This document shows positions 46,013-55,421 of a DNA stretch of 64,000 nt, in pieces. The stretch comes from Methylobacter sp015476545 (GTDB taxonomy: Bacteria; Pseudomonadota; Gammaproteobacteria; Methylococcales; Methylomonadaceae): contig NZ_CP197401.1 of assembly GCF_052162025.1 (NCBI RefSeq), forward strand, positions 1,426,001-1,490,000, given 5' to 3'. The translations under genes were made by a program, and so were the position numbers. Numbering within the stretch: position 1 is the first letter of the stretch; each line of letters begins with the position of its first letter. The notes below the pieces were generated by a model. The model did no database searches and was not told where the DNA came from. It was given only the letters and a program-made list of their open reading frames with translations.

Positions 46013-47959
46013 ATGCTTAACAGTGAACAACTAAAAATCCTGCATGAAGCGGATTTGGATAAAGTGCTGTCACTCGAATTTATCGAGCAGACCGCCGCGC
46101 AGGCCGATGCCAGCCGACTCACGGATGAGCAACTGCTTGAATTTTTGAAAATCTGCAATGCGTTATATCGCGGCGGCGAGCCAATCATTTCTGATTATAT
46201 TTATGATTCGGTTTTTCTGGCCGAACTGCAGCACCGGCATCCGCATCATCCTTATCTGGAAGCGGTCGAGCCGGAAAAAGCTTTTGTCGGCAAGACGGTC
46301 ACTTTGCCAGAGAGAATGTTGTCCACTGACAAAGCCTACAGTCAGGAAGAGATTAACCGATGGCTGACACGCATTGAGAAGGCTGCTGAAGAAATCAATG
46401 TCGATCCTTTCTCATTGATTTTCAGAGCTACTCCAAAACTGGATGGTTATGCAGCTTATGATGACGGCAAAATCTTGTACACGCGTGGTGATGGGCGTAA
46501 AGGCACTGATATCAGCCGGGTTTTTGAGCGCGGGCTGATCGTTGGCGGCAACGGCAAAAGAGGACAGGGAGCAGGTGAAATTGTTGTAGGCCAGGCCTAT
46601 TTCAATACCTACCTGGCTGATTATTTCGAAAATGCCCGTAACTTCCAGGCCAGCATCATCCGGGAAAAAGAGCTGGAGCCGCATGCTCTGGAAGCCATAC
46701 AGAATCACGCAGCGGTCTTTTATCCGTTTTCACAACTGCCCGACTGGTATGGATCTGCTACGGAAATTCGGACAAATTTCCATGATATTGTCGAAAAAGT
46801 CCATTATCTGGTTGATTATGATGTCGATGGCGTTATTTTTGAGGTAACGCATGATACAGTAAAAAGGCATATGGGCGCAACACGGCATCATCATCGCTGG
46901 CAGATTGCCTATAAAAACAATATCGAGACAGCTATTGTCAAAGTATTAGAGGTTACGCCGCAAACTTCGCGTTCAGGGCGTGTCAATCCGGTTGCTGAAC
47001 TGGAGCCTACAAGGCTCAGCGGCGCCATGATTTCCAGAGCAACCGCTCACCATTATGGAATGGTCAAGGCTCAAGGCATAGGCCCGGGCACTATCATTGA
47101 ACTGACCCGTAGCGGCCTCGTTATACCCAAAATTGAACGCGTCATTACGCCGCAATCCCCGCAAATTCCCGATAAATGCCCCAGTTGCGGCAGCGAACTG
47201 GTCTGGGACAGCGATTATCTGTATTGTTTGAACACGACGCAATGCCCTGCACAAATTGAAAATACGATTGAGCATTTTTTCAGGACCTTGGCCAATGTCG
47301 ACGGATTCGGCCTCAAAACGATCGAGAAACTGCATGCCGCAGGGATTAACTCGGTGCATGCGATTTATCGATTGAATTCAGATCAACTGCAGAGCATGGG
47401 ATTCGGAGAGAAAACCGCTCAGAACTTATTGGATCAATTGCAGCGCAGCCGAACCGAAGCGATAGAAGACTGGCGTTTCCTGGGAGCATTCGGCATCTAC
47501 AGAATGGGGCTGGGCAATTGTGAGCGGCTGCTGCAGCATTACCATCTGATGGATATCTTCAAATTAACGGTTGAGGATATCACCGCTATTGAAGGCTTCG
47601 CGGAAAAAACCGCCGTAGCGGTGGTCGAGTCTCTTAAAAAAGTCGAGCATGACTTTATGCAGATTTATCAATTAGGCTTCAATCTGATCCGTACCGCTTT
47701 GATAAGGGAGCAGTCGCAGACAAGTAGTCCGGTTGCAGGCAAGACAATCGTTTTTACCGGCACGATGCAGCATGGCAAGCGCGACGATATGAAAAAAGAG
47801 GCCAAGCGCCTGGGCGCCAAAGTTGCGGATTCAGTCACAGGAAAAACCGATTATCTGGTGACAGGCTCCGAGGTGGGCGCTTCAAAAGTCAATGCGGCTA
47901 TGCAGAAAGGCGTCCGCGTGATCAGTGAAGAAGAGTATCTGGCCTTGGTAAGAGGATGA
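46013..47959 (+). CDS. ligA: NAD+-dependent DNA ligase, divergent LigA
   Basis: Ligase of 648 aa in the usual position after zipA. It has an Ia domain (about 1-70), a nucleotidyltransferase domain with KxDG (K142 in TPKLDG), an OB fold, a C4 zinc finger (CPSC ... CLNTTQC), HhH motifs and a BRCT domain (about 570-648). It is unusually divergent: motif IV reads DGVIFEV with E277 where E. coli has the essential K290 (DGVVIKV), while motif V AYK (K301) is kept. Motif III is also atypical. It may be a working variant, a damaged enzyme backed by another ligase, or one with altered specificity. Confidence 0.85.
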   Translation: MLNSEQLKILHEADLDKVLSLEFIEQTAAQADASRLTDEQLLEFLKICNALYRGGEPIISDYIYDSVFLAELQHRHPHHPYLEAVEPEKAFVGKTVTLPERMLSTDKAYSQEEINRWLTRIEKAAEEINVDPFSLIFRATPKLDGYAAYDDGKILYTRGDGRKGTDISRVFERGLIVGGNGKRGQGAGEIVVGQAYFNTYLADYFENARNFQASIIREKELEPHALEAIQNHAAVFYPFSQLPDWYGSATEIRTNFHDIVEKVHYLVDYDVDGVIFEVTHDTVKRHMGATRHHHRWQIAYKNNIETAIVKVLEVTPQTSRSGRVNPVAELEPTRLSGAMISRATAHHYGMVKAQGIGPGTIIELTRSGLVIPKIERVITPQSPQIPDKCPSCGSELVWDSDYLYCLNTTQCPAQIENTIEHFFRTLANVDGFGLKTIEKLHAAGINSVHAIYRLNSDQLQSMGFGEKTAQNLLDQLQRSRTEAIEDWRFLGAFGIYRMGLGNCERLLQHYHLMDIFKLTVEDITAIEGFAEKTAVAVVESLKKVEHDFMQIYQLGFNLIRTALIREQSQTSSPVAGKTIVFTGTMQHGKRDDMKKEAKRLGAKVADSVTGKTDYLVTGSEVGASKVNAAMQKGVRVISEEEYLALVRG

Positions 47960-47969
47960 TTTTCAGTTT

Positions 47970-48027
47970 GCATGCCCAATAATATTTCTAATTCCAATCC
48001 TCAATTATAAGTCTTGGAATTGCATGC
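47970..48027. terminator. Nested inverted repeats after ligA
   Basis: GCATGC ... AATTCCAA ... TTGGAATT ... GCATGC form nested pairs 11 nt after the ligA stop. The central 8-bp stem has a 16-nt loop. There is no U-run right after it. It may be a weak terminator or a binding site. The remaining 48028-48261 is the AT-rich leader of ompA. Confidence 0.4.
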
Positions 48028-48153
48028 ATAAATTAATCAAATAAGTTTTATTTTTGCATTGTGTCGTATTTTTGCAACACAGTTTATGTGTTCTTTTGCG
48101 TAATTTTTTGGCTGTTGCGCTTAAACTACACTTTATTATTTTTAAACAACGGT

Positions 48154-48159
48154 TATACT
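48154..48159 (+). promoter_or_regulatory. Candidate -10 box of ompA
   Basis: TATACT about 100 nt before the OmpA ATG fits a -10 with a long 5' leader, common for major porins. A -35 is not obvious, and the ribosome site is AAGGA 8 nt before the ATG at 48262. Confidence 0.35.
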
Positions 48160-48261
48160 ATCCCACAGGAAGAACTACTGGTCGAGCATCGGCATTTGGA
48201 GCAGTGCTAGCCGAATAGAAATTAACATGCAAACGCAAATCAACATTTAAGGATTAAGTCT

Positions 48262-49434
48262 ATGCAAACACAAGATGAAAATAAAAAACAAACGGCGCAA
48301 ATGCATGAGTTGAGCGTTAAAACTGACGCTGGAATTGCAAATAAAAATGGTAAGGTAAAAACACGTTTACTTGCGCTTGCATTATCAGGCATGAGCATTG
48401 TATCGGTTGCGCAGGCCGATGATACCCAAGATTACGACTCTACCGTTGACAAGCGCTGGTATGTTGCGCCTTTCGGTACTTTTATCAAAACCGGCGGTGA
48501 CCGAGCTGCGAAAGATGGCTGGGGCGGCGGTATGGGCTTCGGCAAAATGTTGAACGAACATTTTAACATCGAGCTGAGAGGCTTCTATCAGGGCTTTGGC
48601 GGTTATTCCAATCCTACGACTGGACAAGGCGGACGTTGGGATCTGACCGGTGGCTCAGCTGATCTTCAATATTATTTCTTCCGCGATAAATTCTCGCCTT
48701 ATGCAGTGGTTGGTTTAGGCGGCATGAACACCAGCGTTCTAGGCGATAGCGGTGCATCCATTACTGGCGAGACGGGCGTCGGTTTTACCTATGAACTGCA
48801 CGACAACTTCTTGATCCGCAGCGATGTGCGCTACCGTTACAACAACAATTTCAATGCGCATTTGCTTCCCGGCACCGACGAGTACCATGACATGACAGTT
48901 AATGTTGGTTTCGTCATGCCGTTTGGCGCCAAGCCGAGATCTGCAGTGAAATCAGAAATACCTGTGGCTCCGCCGGTTGCGGCAGTTCCAGATTGTTCGA
49001 CCCAGGATTCCGATGGCGACGGCGTCAACAATTGCCAGGACAAATGTCCTGATACGATGAAAGGCAGCAAAATTGATTTCAATGGCTGTCCAATGAGTAT
49101 CGAACTGAAAGGCGTAAACTTCGAGCACAACTCAGCCCAGTTGACCGAAAATGCGAAAACTGTTCTGGATGGCGTCGCTGCGAATCTGATTGCCACGTCA
49201 GATAAAAAAGACATTGAAGTACAAGGTCATACCAGCAGCGAAGGAACCAGTGCTTATAACATGAAACTGTCGCAGAAACGCTCGCAAGCGGTTGCCAAAT
49301 ATCTCAAGAGCAAAGGTGTGACCAACAAATTATATGCTAAAGGTTACGGCGAAGACTTCCCTGTGGCTGACAACAGCACAGAAGAAGGCAAAGCTCAGAA
49401 CCGTCGCGTTGAGTTAATCTGGATCGGCGATTAA
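48262..49434 (+). CDS. ompA: OmpA-family outer-membrane protein
   Basis: Outer-membrane protein of 390 aa. A long signal region (first 50 residues, cleavage near AQA-DDT) precedes an eight-stranded barrel (about 60-225). A TSP3-type calcium repeat DSDGDGVNNCQDKCPDT (about 254-270) leads to the OmpA C-terminal domain (about 280-390) with NFEHNSAQL, GHTSSEG and the AQNRRVEL end that binds peptidoglycan. A strong terminator follows. It is likely a highly expressed envelope protein. Confidence 0.93.
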   Translation: MQTQDENKKQTAQMHELSVKTDAGIANKNGKVKTRLLALALSGMSIVSVAQADDTQDYDSTVDKRWYVAPFGTFIKTGGDRAAKDGWGGGMGFGKMLNEHFNIELRGFYQGFGGYSNPTTGQGGRWDLTGGSADLQYYFFRDKFSPYAVVGLGGMNTSVLGDSGASITGETGVGFTYELHDNFLIRSDVRYRYNNNFNAHLLPGTDEYHDMTVNVGFVMPFGAKPRSAVKSEIPVAPPVAAVPDCSTQDSDGDGVNNCQDKCPDTMKGSKIDFNGCPMSIELKGVNFEHNSAQLTENAKTVLDGVAANLIATSDKKDIEVQGHTSSEGTSAYNMKLSQKRSQAVAKYLKSKGVTNKLYAKGYGEDFPVADNSTEEGKAQNRRVELIWIGD

Positions 49435-49476
49435 ATAATGTCTTGAATTCGAAAGTTTAGTTGTCTTTCATGTAAT

Positions 49477-49508
49477 AAAAAAACCCGCTGTTAAGGCGGG
49501 TTTTTTTA
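49477..49508 (+). terminator. Rho-independent terminator after ompA
   Basis: AAACCCGCTGTTAAGGCGGG followed by seven T: a GC stem (CCCGC/GCGGG) with flanking A and T runs 43 nt after the stop. A tracts before the stem make it usable from both sides. The region 49509-49617 has no gene. Confidence 0.9.
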
Positions 49509-49617
49509 TTATTCGGGAAAATAAATTCTTCAGAGCCCGCCTTCACGCACAAGCGCAGCAGCCGTCAACGCATAAACTCCAGGGATATTGATAGTGCTTC
49601 AACAGGCAGGTGCCCGG

Positions 49618-50640
49618 CTACTTCGGTAAATTAACGAAGTGCTCTTGGCTGAGGGCAGGACTGGTGATTTCCTTTAAATTGCCATTTTCGCCATAAATGA
49701 AGAACGCTTTCAAACCTTCCGCCGCGGCCAGCTGAGGCCCTTCTTTTTCACCCAGGCATAACAGCGCCGTGGACCAAGCATCGGCCCAGGTGGGGTCGTC
49801 GTGCAGCACGCTTACCGATAGGAGATGATGATCAACAGGCTTGCCGGTCGAAGGGGAGACAATGTGGGAATAGACTTTGCCGCCGCTCTCAAAGAAATTG
49901 CGGTAGCTGCCTGAAGTCATGATAGCCATAGCGCGGTCAGTCGGTACTTCGATAATGCGTTGCAGCTCATGCCGTCCTCCGGGCACCGGTTTTTCTATCG
50001 CCACACGCCAATGAGAGCCATCGGCTTTCTTGCCGCGTACTTTCATTTCACCGCCAATTTCCAGCAGGTAATTAGTGATGCCGCGGCTTTCCAGCAGGGT
50101 CGCCACTTGACCAACTGAATAGCCCTGGCCAATGGAGGAGAAATCGATCTGCATGGCGCCGTCTTTTTTGCGCAGGCGTCCGCCCTTGCTGTCGGCTTCG
50201 ATCTTATCCAGGCCGACTTTGTTTTTAGCGGCGATAATTTCCTCATCACTGGGCATGCGCTCCTCGTGCTTGAAAAACCCCCAAGCCTCCAGCAACGGTT
50301 TGACGGTCAGGTCATAGCAACCGTGAGATTTGCCATGCACAACCTTGGCAATGCTGACCAGTTCCGGCAGCGCCGGCGAAACCGTCACCCAATCAGTGCC
50401 TTGCTGCTGATTGAAACGGGATGCTTCCGAGTCATCCCGATAGTTGGAAAGCTGCAGGTCGATTTTCGCCAGCAGTGCATCGATTTCTCGATGCACTGCG
50501 CTGGCATCAGTATTTTCGGCCGGGACGAACTTGATATGATAGCTGGTGCCCTGAGCCAGTCCTTCCAGTTCAAGCTCGCCAGGCGCGTTTCCGCAACCGG
50601 CCAGCGATAAAGTCAAGATCAGGTTAAGAATGTATTTCAT
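49618..50640 (-). CDS. apbE: ApbE family FAD:protein FMN transferase
   Basis: Lipoprotein of about 340 aa that attaches FMN to Thr residues of proteins such as the Nqr or Rnf subunits. A lipoprotein signal ends in LAGC (Cys about residue 16). ApbE motifs: IDFSSIGQGYSVG in the flavin site, EIGGEMKVRG, and HIVSPSTGKPV near the C-terminus. I take the ATG at 50640 over the GTG at 50649. No Nqr/Rnf gene lies nearby, so the target is elsewhere. Confidence 0.9.
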   Translation of the reverse strand: MKYILNLILTLSLAGCGNAPGELELEGLAQGTSYHIKFVPAENTDASAVHREIDALLAKIDLQLSNYRDDSEASRFNQQQGTDWVTVSPALPELVSIAKVVHGKSHGCYDLTVKPLLEAWGFFKHEERMPSDEEIIAAKNKVGLDKIEADSKGGRLRKKDGAMQIDFSSIGQGYSVGQVATLLESRGITNYLLEIGGEMKVRGKKADGSHWRVAIEKPVPGGRHELQRIIEVPTDRAMAIMTSGSYRNFFESGGKVYSHIVSPSTGKPVDHHLLSVSVLHDDPTWADAWSTALLCLGEKEGPQLAAAEGLKAFFIYGENGNLKEITSPALSQEHFVNLPK

Positions 50641-50723
50641 GGCGTGCACTCAAACTAAATATCAGATTCGTATTTACCCGGCAGAACGGCAGCATGGTTC
50701 CGCCTCAGAGAAAGTCACTAAGA

Positions 50724-51131
50724 CTACTTGCTGACTTGCGCAATCCAGTCTTGCAGATTGTAGTAGTTAGTAATGCGCGCGACTTTGTTATCGCGGATTT
50801 CAAAAAAAGCGCCGGCCGGCAGACGATATTTCTGGCCTTTTGCTTCAGGCAAGCCTTCGTCGGTTTTCAGGTATTCGCCCAATACGACAAATTCAGCTGC
50901 GGCGCGGGCGCCGTCCGGAGTTGCCATGATCACCATATCGACGAGTTCTTCTTTGTAACTGTTGTTCATGCCTCCCATGAACTGTTTGAATGCGTCCTTG
51001 CCGACTTCGCGCTTGCCTTGGTTAATGTCATGGATGACATCGTCAGTGAGCAGGTTTAGAAAAGTATCCATGTCACCTTTGTTGAAAGCGGCATAATATT
51101 GTTCTATCAGTTTAATGCTGTCTTGGTTCAT
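50724..51131 (-). CDS. NTF2-like/ketosteroid isomerase-related protein
   Basis: Cytosolic protein of about 135 aa of the NTF2/SnoaL-like superfamily. The first helix MNQDSIKLIEQYYAAFNKGD and the HDINQGKREVGKD segment are typical. The pocket could bind a small hydrophobic molecule, but no catalytic residue set is certain. The ATG at 51131 has AGGA 7 nt upstream; the upstream frame to 51206 is not protein-like. It is 83 bp from ApbE on the same strand. Confidence 0.78.
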   Translation of the reverse strand: MNQDSIKLIEQYYAAFNKGDMDTFLNLLTDDVIHDINQGKREVGKDAFKQFMGGMNNSYKEELVDMVIMATPDGARAAAEFVVLGEYLKTDEGLPEAKGQKYRLPAGAFFEIRDNKVARITNYYNLQDWIAQVSK

Positions 51132-51244
51132 AGTGATCCTATCATTCAAGTTAAAAATGCCGCCTATTTTATAATTAAACCGCGTTTTTGACTTATTATT
51201 TTGCAATAAATTAGTTTTGATTAGTGATTGGCAGGAGTTTTGAT

Positions 51245-52507
51245 ATGGCTCGGCAAACCGATTTGCAGCCCGTTGCCGGCGGCGGTTTATTGGATCGGCG
51301 TTTGTTCTTAAAGCGAGGATTGTCCTTTTCGGTCGCTGTCGCTTTAGCGCCTGAAGTTTTAGCTAGCGATGAGGAACGTTTGCCGTGGATGCAGAAACCG
51401 GGCGAGCCTTTTTCCAATTACGGCCAGCCCTCTTCGCATGAGCGCAAAACCATCCGCTGGACCATGGGCAACAGCATGGCGCCCGGCAATGGGGTTTCGT
51501 GGACGCCGCTACAGGACCTGGAAGGCATCATCACGCCCAGCGGGCTGCATTTTGAGCGTCATCATAACGGCGTGCCGCAGATTGATCCCGATAAACATCA
51601 GCTGCTGATTCACGGCCTGGTGAACAAGGCGCTGATCTTCGATATGCAAACACTGCTGCGTTATCCGATGCAGTCCTGCTACTCGTTCGTGGAATGCGGC
51701 GGCAACAGCAACGCGGGGTGGCGCGATGAACCCATCCAGACCGACGTCGGCTATTTTCACGGCATGGCTTCGTGCAGTGAGTGGACGGGCATTCCTTTAC
51801 GGATACTGCTTGATGAAGCCAAAGTCAAGGGCAGGGCAAAATGGCTGATAGCAGAAGGTGCCGATGCCGCTGTTATGAATATCAGTATCCCTCTGGAAAA
51901 AGCGCTCGACGATTGTCTGCTGGCTATCTACCAAAACGGCGAGCGCATCAGGCCGGAGAACGGTTATCCCTTGCGCCTGATCGTGCCGGGTTGGGAAGGC
52001 GTGCTGAACGTCAAATGGCTGAGGCGCCTGCATGTCACTAACAGACCGACCATGGCCCGAAATGAAACGGCGAAATACACCGAACTATTGCCTTCCGGAA
52101 AATCGCGACAGTTTACTTTTGTTATGGAGGCCAAATCGCTGATAACCAATCCGTCATTCGGCCACAAGCTCGATAGGAAAGGTTTATACCAGATCAGCGG
52201 CCTGGCCTGGAGTGGCCAGGGCAAAATCGTCAAGGTTGAAGTCTCGGCGGACGGCGGCCAGACCTGGGCCGAGGCGCAACTTCAGGAGCCGGTGCTATCT
52301 AAATGTTTTACGCGGTTCAGGATTCCCTGGCAGTGGAATGGCGAGAAAACCATATTAAAAAGTCGGGCCATTGATGAGACAGGCTATGTGCAGCCGGAGC
52401 GCGATGCGCTGATCGCCCAGCGCGGCCGGCACGGCTATTTTCATTACAACGCCATTGTAAGTTGGGAAATATCGCCGGAAGGGAGCGTCAGCCATGTTTA
52501 TGCGTAA
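51245..52507 (+). CDS. soxC: SoxC-like sulfite/sulfane dehydrogenase molybdoprotein
   Basis: Periplasmic molybdopterin enzyme of about 420 aa related to SoxC/SorA. A Tat signal RRLFLKRG begins near residue 19. The Mo-ligand Cys is in SFVECGGNSNAGW, with CSEWTGIPL and LIVPGWEGVLNVKWLRRL as family segments. The ATG at 51245 has AGGAG 9 nt upstream. It overlaps the cytochrome gene by 14 bp, so the two are coupled. A second, diverged homologue is at 21455; the two probably handle different sulfur compounds or redox partners. No soxA, B, X, Y or Z is in the window. Confidence 0.86.
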   Translation: MARQTDLQPVAGGGLLDRRLFLKRGLSFSVAVALAPEVLASDEERLPWMQKPGEPFSNYGQPSSHERKTIRWTMGNSMAPGNGVSWTPLQDLEGIITPSGLHFERHHNGVPQIDPDKHQLLIHGLVNKALIFDMQTLLRYPMQSCYSFVECGGNSNAGWRDEPIQTDVGYFHGMASCSEWTGIPLRILLDEAKVKGRAKWLIAEGADAAVMNISIPLEKALDDCLLAIYQNGERIRPENGYPLRLIVPGWEGVLNVKWLRRLHVTNRPTMARNETAKYTELLPSGKSRQFTFVMEAKSLITNPSFGHKLDRKGLYQISGLAWSGQGKIVKVEVSADGGQTWAEAQLQEPVLSKCFTRFRIPWQWNGEKTILKSRAIDETGYVQPERDALIAQRGRHGYFHYNAIVSWEISPEGSVSHVYA

Positions 52508-53021
52508 TTTGCTGTTCTGTTTTTGCTTATTGCTCTGTCATGCAGCACAGTCGGCGAATGTCGGCCCCAATCTGGGCAAGCCTGCGCCCGAGAATCTGGT
52601 AAAGGGTTGGAACATCGATGTTTTCCCCGATGGGGAAGGGCTCCCTGAAGGCAGCGGCAATGCCGTCAAAGGCAAACAGGTTTACGAAGCTTATTGCCTG
52701 TCTTGCCATGGCGTCGAAGGCTCAGGCGGCAGCGCTGACGAACTGGCCGGTGCCCGGCATTCATTGACCGATAATCCTCCCGATAAGACGATTGGCACCT
52801 ATTGGCCTTATGCGACGACAATTTTCGATTTCACACGCCGGGCGATGCCATTGGATGCGCCTAGCAGTTTGAGCCATGATCAATTGTATGCCGTCACTGC
52901 CTATCTGCTCTATCTGAATGGGATTATCACGGAGATTGATGTCATGAATGCCCAAACATTGCCTAAAGTTCAAATGCCGAATAGAGACGGATTCATGCGA
53001 GATTGGCTACCTCAAAGATAA
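52494..53021 (+). CDS. SoxD-like cytochrome c, single haem
   Basis: Periplasmic cytochrome c of 175 aa with a Sec signal and one haem motif CLSCHG (about residues 68-73) plus a distal Met candidate in RRAMPLD. Its first part resembles SoxD (NIDVFPDGEGLPEGSG), which normally has two haems, so this may be a shortened form or a SorB-like partner. It starts within the SoxC-like gene (14-bp overlap). The ATG has GGGAG 8 nt upstream. Confidence 0.83.
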   Translation: MFMRNLLFCFCLLLCHAAQSANVGPNLGKPAPENLVKGWNIDVFPDGEGLPEGSGNAVKGKQVYEAYCLSCHGVEGSGGSADELAGARHSLTDNPPDKTIGTYWPYATTIFDFTRRAMPLDAPSSLSHDQLYAVTAYLLYLNGIITEIDVMNAQTLPKVQMPNRDGFMRDWLPQR

Positions 53022-53273
53022 TCGGTTCTAATAAATTGCCCGCTTCGTTATGTTTCGTTCTGGATGATTAGAATAAAACTTGAATCGCATAAATTCGCCA
53101 GGGAAGAACTGATGATTAAATTCTTGACTTGTGACGTCTAGAATATAAACTTGGTTTTATTTTTTAAAAATAAAAGCTTATTACATGAAATTTAAGTAAA
53201 TTTCATTACGTTTTCCTTCGCGGCGGCTTAGTTGTTGCGTTAATAAAAATAATCATAAATTAAGGAGATGAGT

Positions 53274-53963
53274 ATGAAAAAATATATTGCTGAATTTTTC
53301 GGGACATTCTGGCTTGTCCTCGGCGGATGCGGCAGCGCGGTACTGTCTGCGGCATTCCCTGATCTTGGTATTGGCTTTCTTGGGGTTGCGCTGGCTTTCG
53401 GTTTGACAGTGCTGACCATGGCTTACGCAATCGGGCATATCTCCGGCTGTCATCTGAATCCTGCTGTTTCCATCGGGCTCTGGGCTGGCGGTCGTTTTCC
53501 CGCAAGCCAATTACTGCCTTACATCGCGGCGCAAGTCTTAGGTGCTATCGTAGCTGGAGGCATCCTTTATCTGATCGCCAGCGGCAAAGCAGGGTTTGAT
53601 GTGTCGGCAGGATTCGCTTCCAATGGATATGCGGAGCATTCACCAGGCGGCTATTCTCTGTTAGCGGCTTTAGTCACGGAAGTCGTGATGACGATGATGT
53701 TTCTGCTCGTCATCCTCGGTGCGACAGATATAAGGGCACCACAGGGCTTGGCGCCCATCGCTATCGGTTTTTGTCTTACTCTGATTCACTTGATCAGCAT
53801 TCCGGTCACCAATACTTCAGTAAATCCTGCACGTAGCACAGGCGTTGCAATTTATGTCGGGGATTGGGCGGTTGCTCAGCTATGGCTGTTTTGGCTGGCT
53901 CCTATCATTGGTGCGCTGCTGGGTGCAGTAATCTATCGTTTTATTGGCAGTACGGAAGATTAA
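53274..53963 (+). CDS. aqpZ: Aquaporin Z
   Basis: Inner-membrane water channel of 229 aa with six helices and two NPA motifs (HLNPAVS and SVNPARS). The His before the second half-loop (TLIHLIS), Thr (VTNTS) and Arg (NPARS) match the AqpZ selectivity filter, so water rather than glycerol. The ATG at 53274 has AAGGAG 7 nt upstream. A hairpin follows at 53985. The gene is monocistronic. Confidence 0.93.
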   Translation: MKKYIAEFFGTFWLVLGGCGSAVLSAAFPDLGIGFLGVALAFGLTVLTMAYAIGHISGCHLNPAVSIGLWAGGRFPASQLLPYIAAQVLGAIVAGGILYLIASGKAGFDVSAGFASNGYAEHSPGGYSLLAALVTEVVMTMMFLLVILGATDIRAPQGLAPIAIGFCLTLIHLISIPVTNTSVNPARSTGVAIYVGDWAVAQLWLFWLAPIIGALLGAVIYRFIGSTED

Positions 53964-53984
53964 AAGATTCAATGTCCAGCAATG

Positions 53985-54013
53985 GCTTCAACGACGCTAT
54001 GCGTCGCTGAAGC
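53985..54013. terminator. Hairpin after aqpZ
   Basis: GCTTCAACGACGC pairs with GCGTCGCTGAAGC around a 3-nt loop (12 of 13 positions). It lies 22 nt after the stop; a modest T-rich tail (TGCTTCTAG) follows. Confidence 0.5.
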
Positions 54014-54509
54014 TGCTTCTAGTTCAGCAAGCTTAAAAAATTCTAATCATGCTTTTACGGATGGCTGTCTTAGTTGAACTGATTAAATTCAGCTTGACCG
54101 GGGCCTTGCGCAGTTTATTGGATAATGTGCCGGTTAGTCGGGCAACAATTCCAAATCCATGATTTTTCTTCTTGACATCATTAGGGAATAGTTACTGGAA
54201 ACCTCTGGCCTGATGAGGTGTTTTTATTAAGAATGCGACAAACAGAACAAATGCCGGTGAGGCTCTTTGTGCAGAATTGAATAGTTTGAAAAATGCTTTA
54301 TTGTTTGTCTTGTTATTGATACAGCCATCCAGCCAGAATAGGCCTGTAGCATAAGGATGAAATAATCTGAGCCGTAAAGTTTTATAAATTTGCTCGGCAA
54401 TGTAAACAATCTTTAAATTTGCATGAAAAATTAGTGCACATTTTTGGGGCTGGTTGTCCCATCATGTCGGGCTTCAATCTTTTGATTAATGGATTTTATA
54501 AGAAAGAAA
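54014..54509. other. AT-rich intergenic region, no gene seen
   Basis: About 500 bp with only short frames (for example 33 codons at 54061-54162) lacking ribosome sites. Base composition is AT-richer than the flanking operons. Confidence 0.4.
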
Positions 54510-55349
54510 ATGAACCAAAAATTATCATTGAAACAATCAAGACTCATTGCCGTTCTGGCTGGAGCATTGATTATTTCCATCGCTGTCTCTGTGTTTTTTT
54601 ACAGTCGGCAAGATGGTCAAGATTCGGCATTTTTGTCGCAGAGCCTGTCTGCCGTGCCTGATCATACCGCAGCCTTGAGCGAGTTATTCGGCATTCCCGA
54701 TTCAGGCGGGAAGGTCAGAATTTCGGCTAATGAATTGAGCAGCATCTGGTTTGAACAATCATTCAGCTTAGGCAACGATGAGTTTCATGTCATTTTCACG
54801 AAAACTCAGGAAATCGACCCACAATCCGGCGCGATCGTCAAAGCGCATGCTCAGGGCGTCAAAGTGGGTGCAATCACTTATAAGCAGGTAGATGGACAAT
54901 GGCAGGCCGTATCGAAACAGCCAAAGTTTGGCGATTTCGGGGAATGGGGCGATGTTCCGGAAGTGAAACAAGCTGAAATACTTCAACTGTCGCCCGAAAA
55001 CATTGCGTTTATGCTTGATGCCGGAGGCGGCATGGGCGGGTTTTTCGAATCAGGAAAGGCGCTGTTCGCCTACTCGAAAAACAGCTGGCGCGATCTTGGC
55101 TATGTTCAAACCGATGCGGATAATTCCGGCGCCTGTGATGAGGCACCCTCTGATGAAGGCGGTTCGATGCCGTGTTGGCGTTATACAGGAACTATATCAA
55201 TTGTCCCTGGCGAGAATGCCGAATATCCTGATTTGCTGGTCACCCGCACCGGCACTGAAAGCGGAGAAAACGGCGTTTCCGTAGTTCCCGCCAAAAATGT
55301 GACTTACGTTTTTAACGGTGAGAAATATATTGATGCTTCGAAACTATAA
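54510..55349 (+). CDS. Hypothetical membrane-anchored exported protein
   Basis: Protein of about 279 aa with one N-terminal helix (SRLIAVLAGALIISIAVSVF) and the rest probably periplasmic. The soluble part has no family I recognise. It contains a Gly-rich MLDAGGGMGGFFESGK stretch and two Cys (SGACDEA and MPCWRY) that may form a disulfide. Start: ATG at 54510 or 54489, neither with a strong ribosome site. It precedes PaiB by 72 bp on the same strand. Confidence 0.65.
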   Translation: MNQKLSLKQSRLIAVLAGALIISIAVSVFFYSRQDGQDSAFLSQSLSAVPDHTAALSELFGIPDSGGKVRISANELSSIWFEQSFSLGNDEFHVIFTKTQEIDPQSGAIVKAHAQGVKVGAITYKQVDGQWQAVSKQPKFGDFGEWGDVPEVKQAEILQLSPENIAFMLDAGGGMGGFFESGKALFAYSKNSWRDLGYVQTDADNSGACDEAPSDEGGSMPCWRYTGTISIVPGENAEYPDLLVTRTGTESGENGVSVVPAKNVTYVFNGEKYIDASKL

Positions 55350-55421
55350 GGAACGAAAAAAATGGTGCGGCTTGGGCAATATGCTCCTGCCTGTCTTTAA
55401 CGGAATATAAGGAAAAAATCC

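Noticed and set aside
54061..54162. 33-codon frame in the gap after aqpZ
   Set aside because: No ribosome site, no recognisable motif, and no evidence beyond an ATG and a stop.
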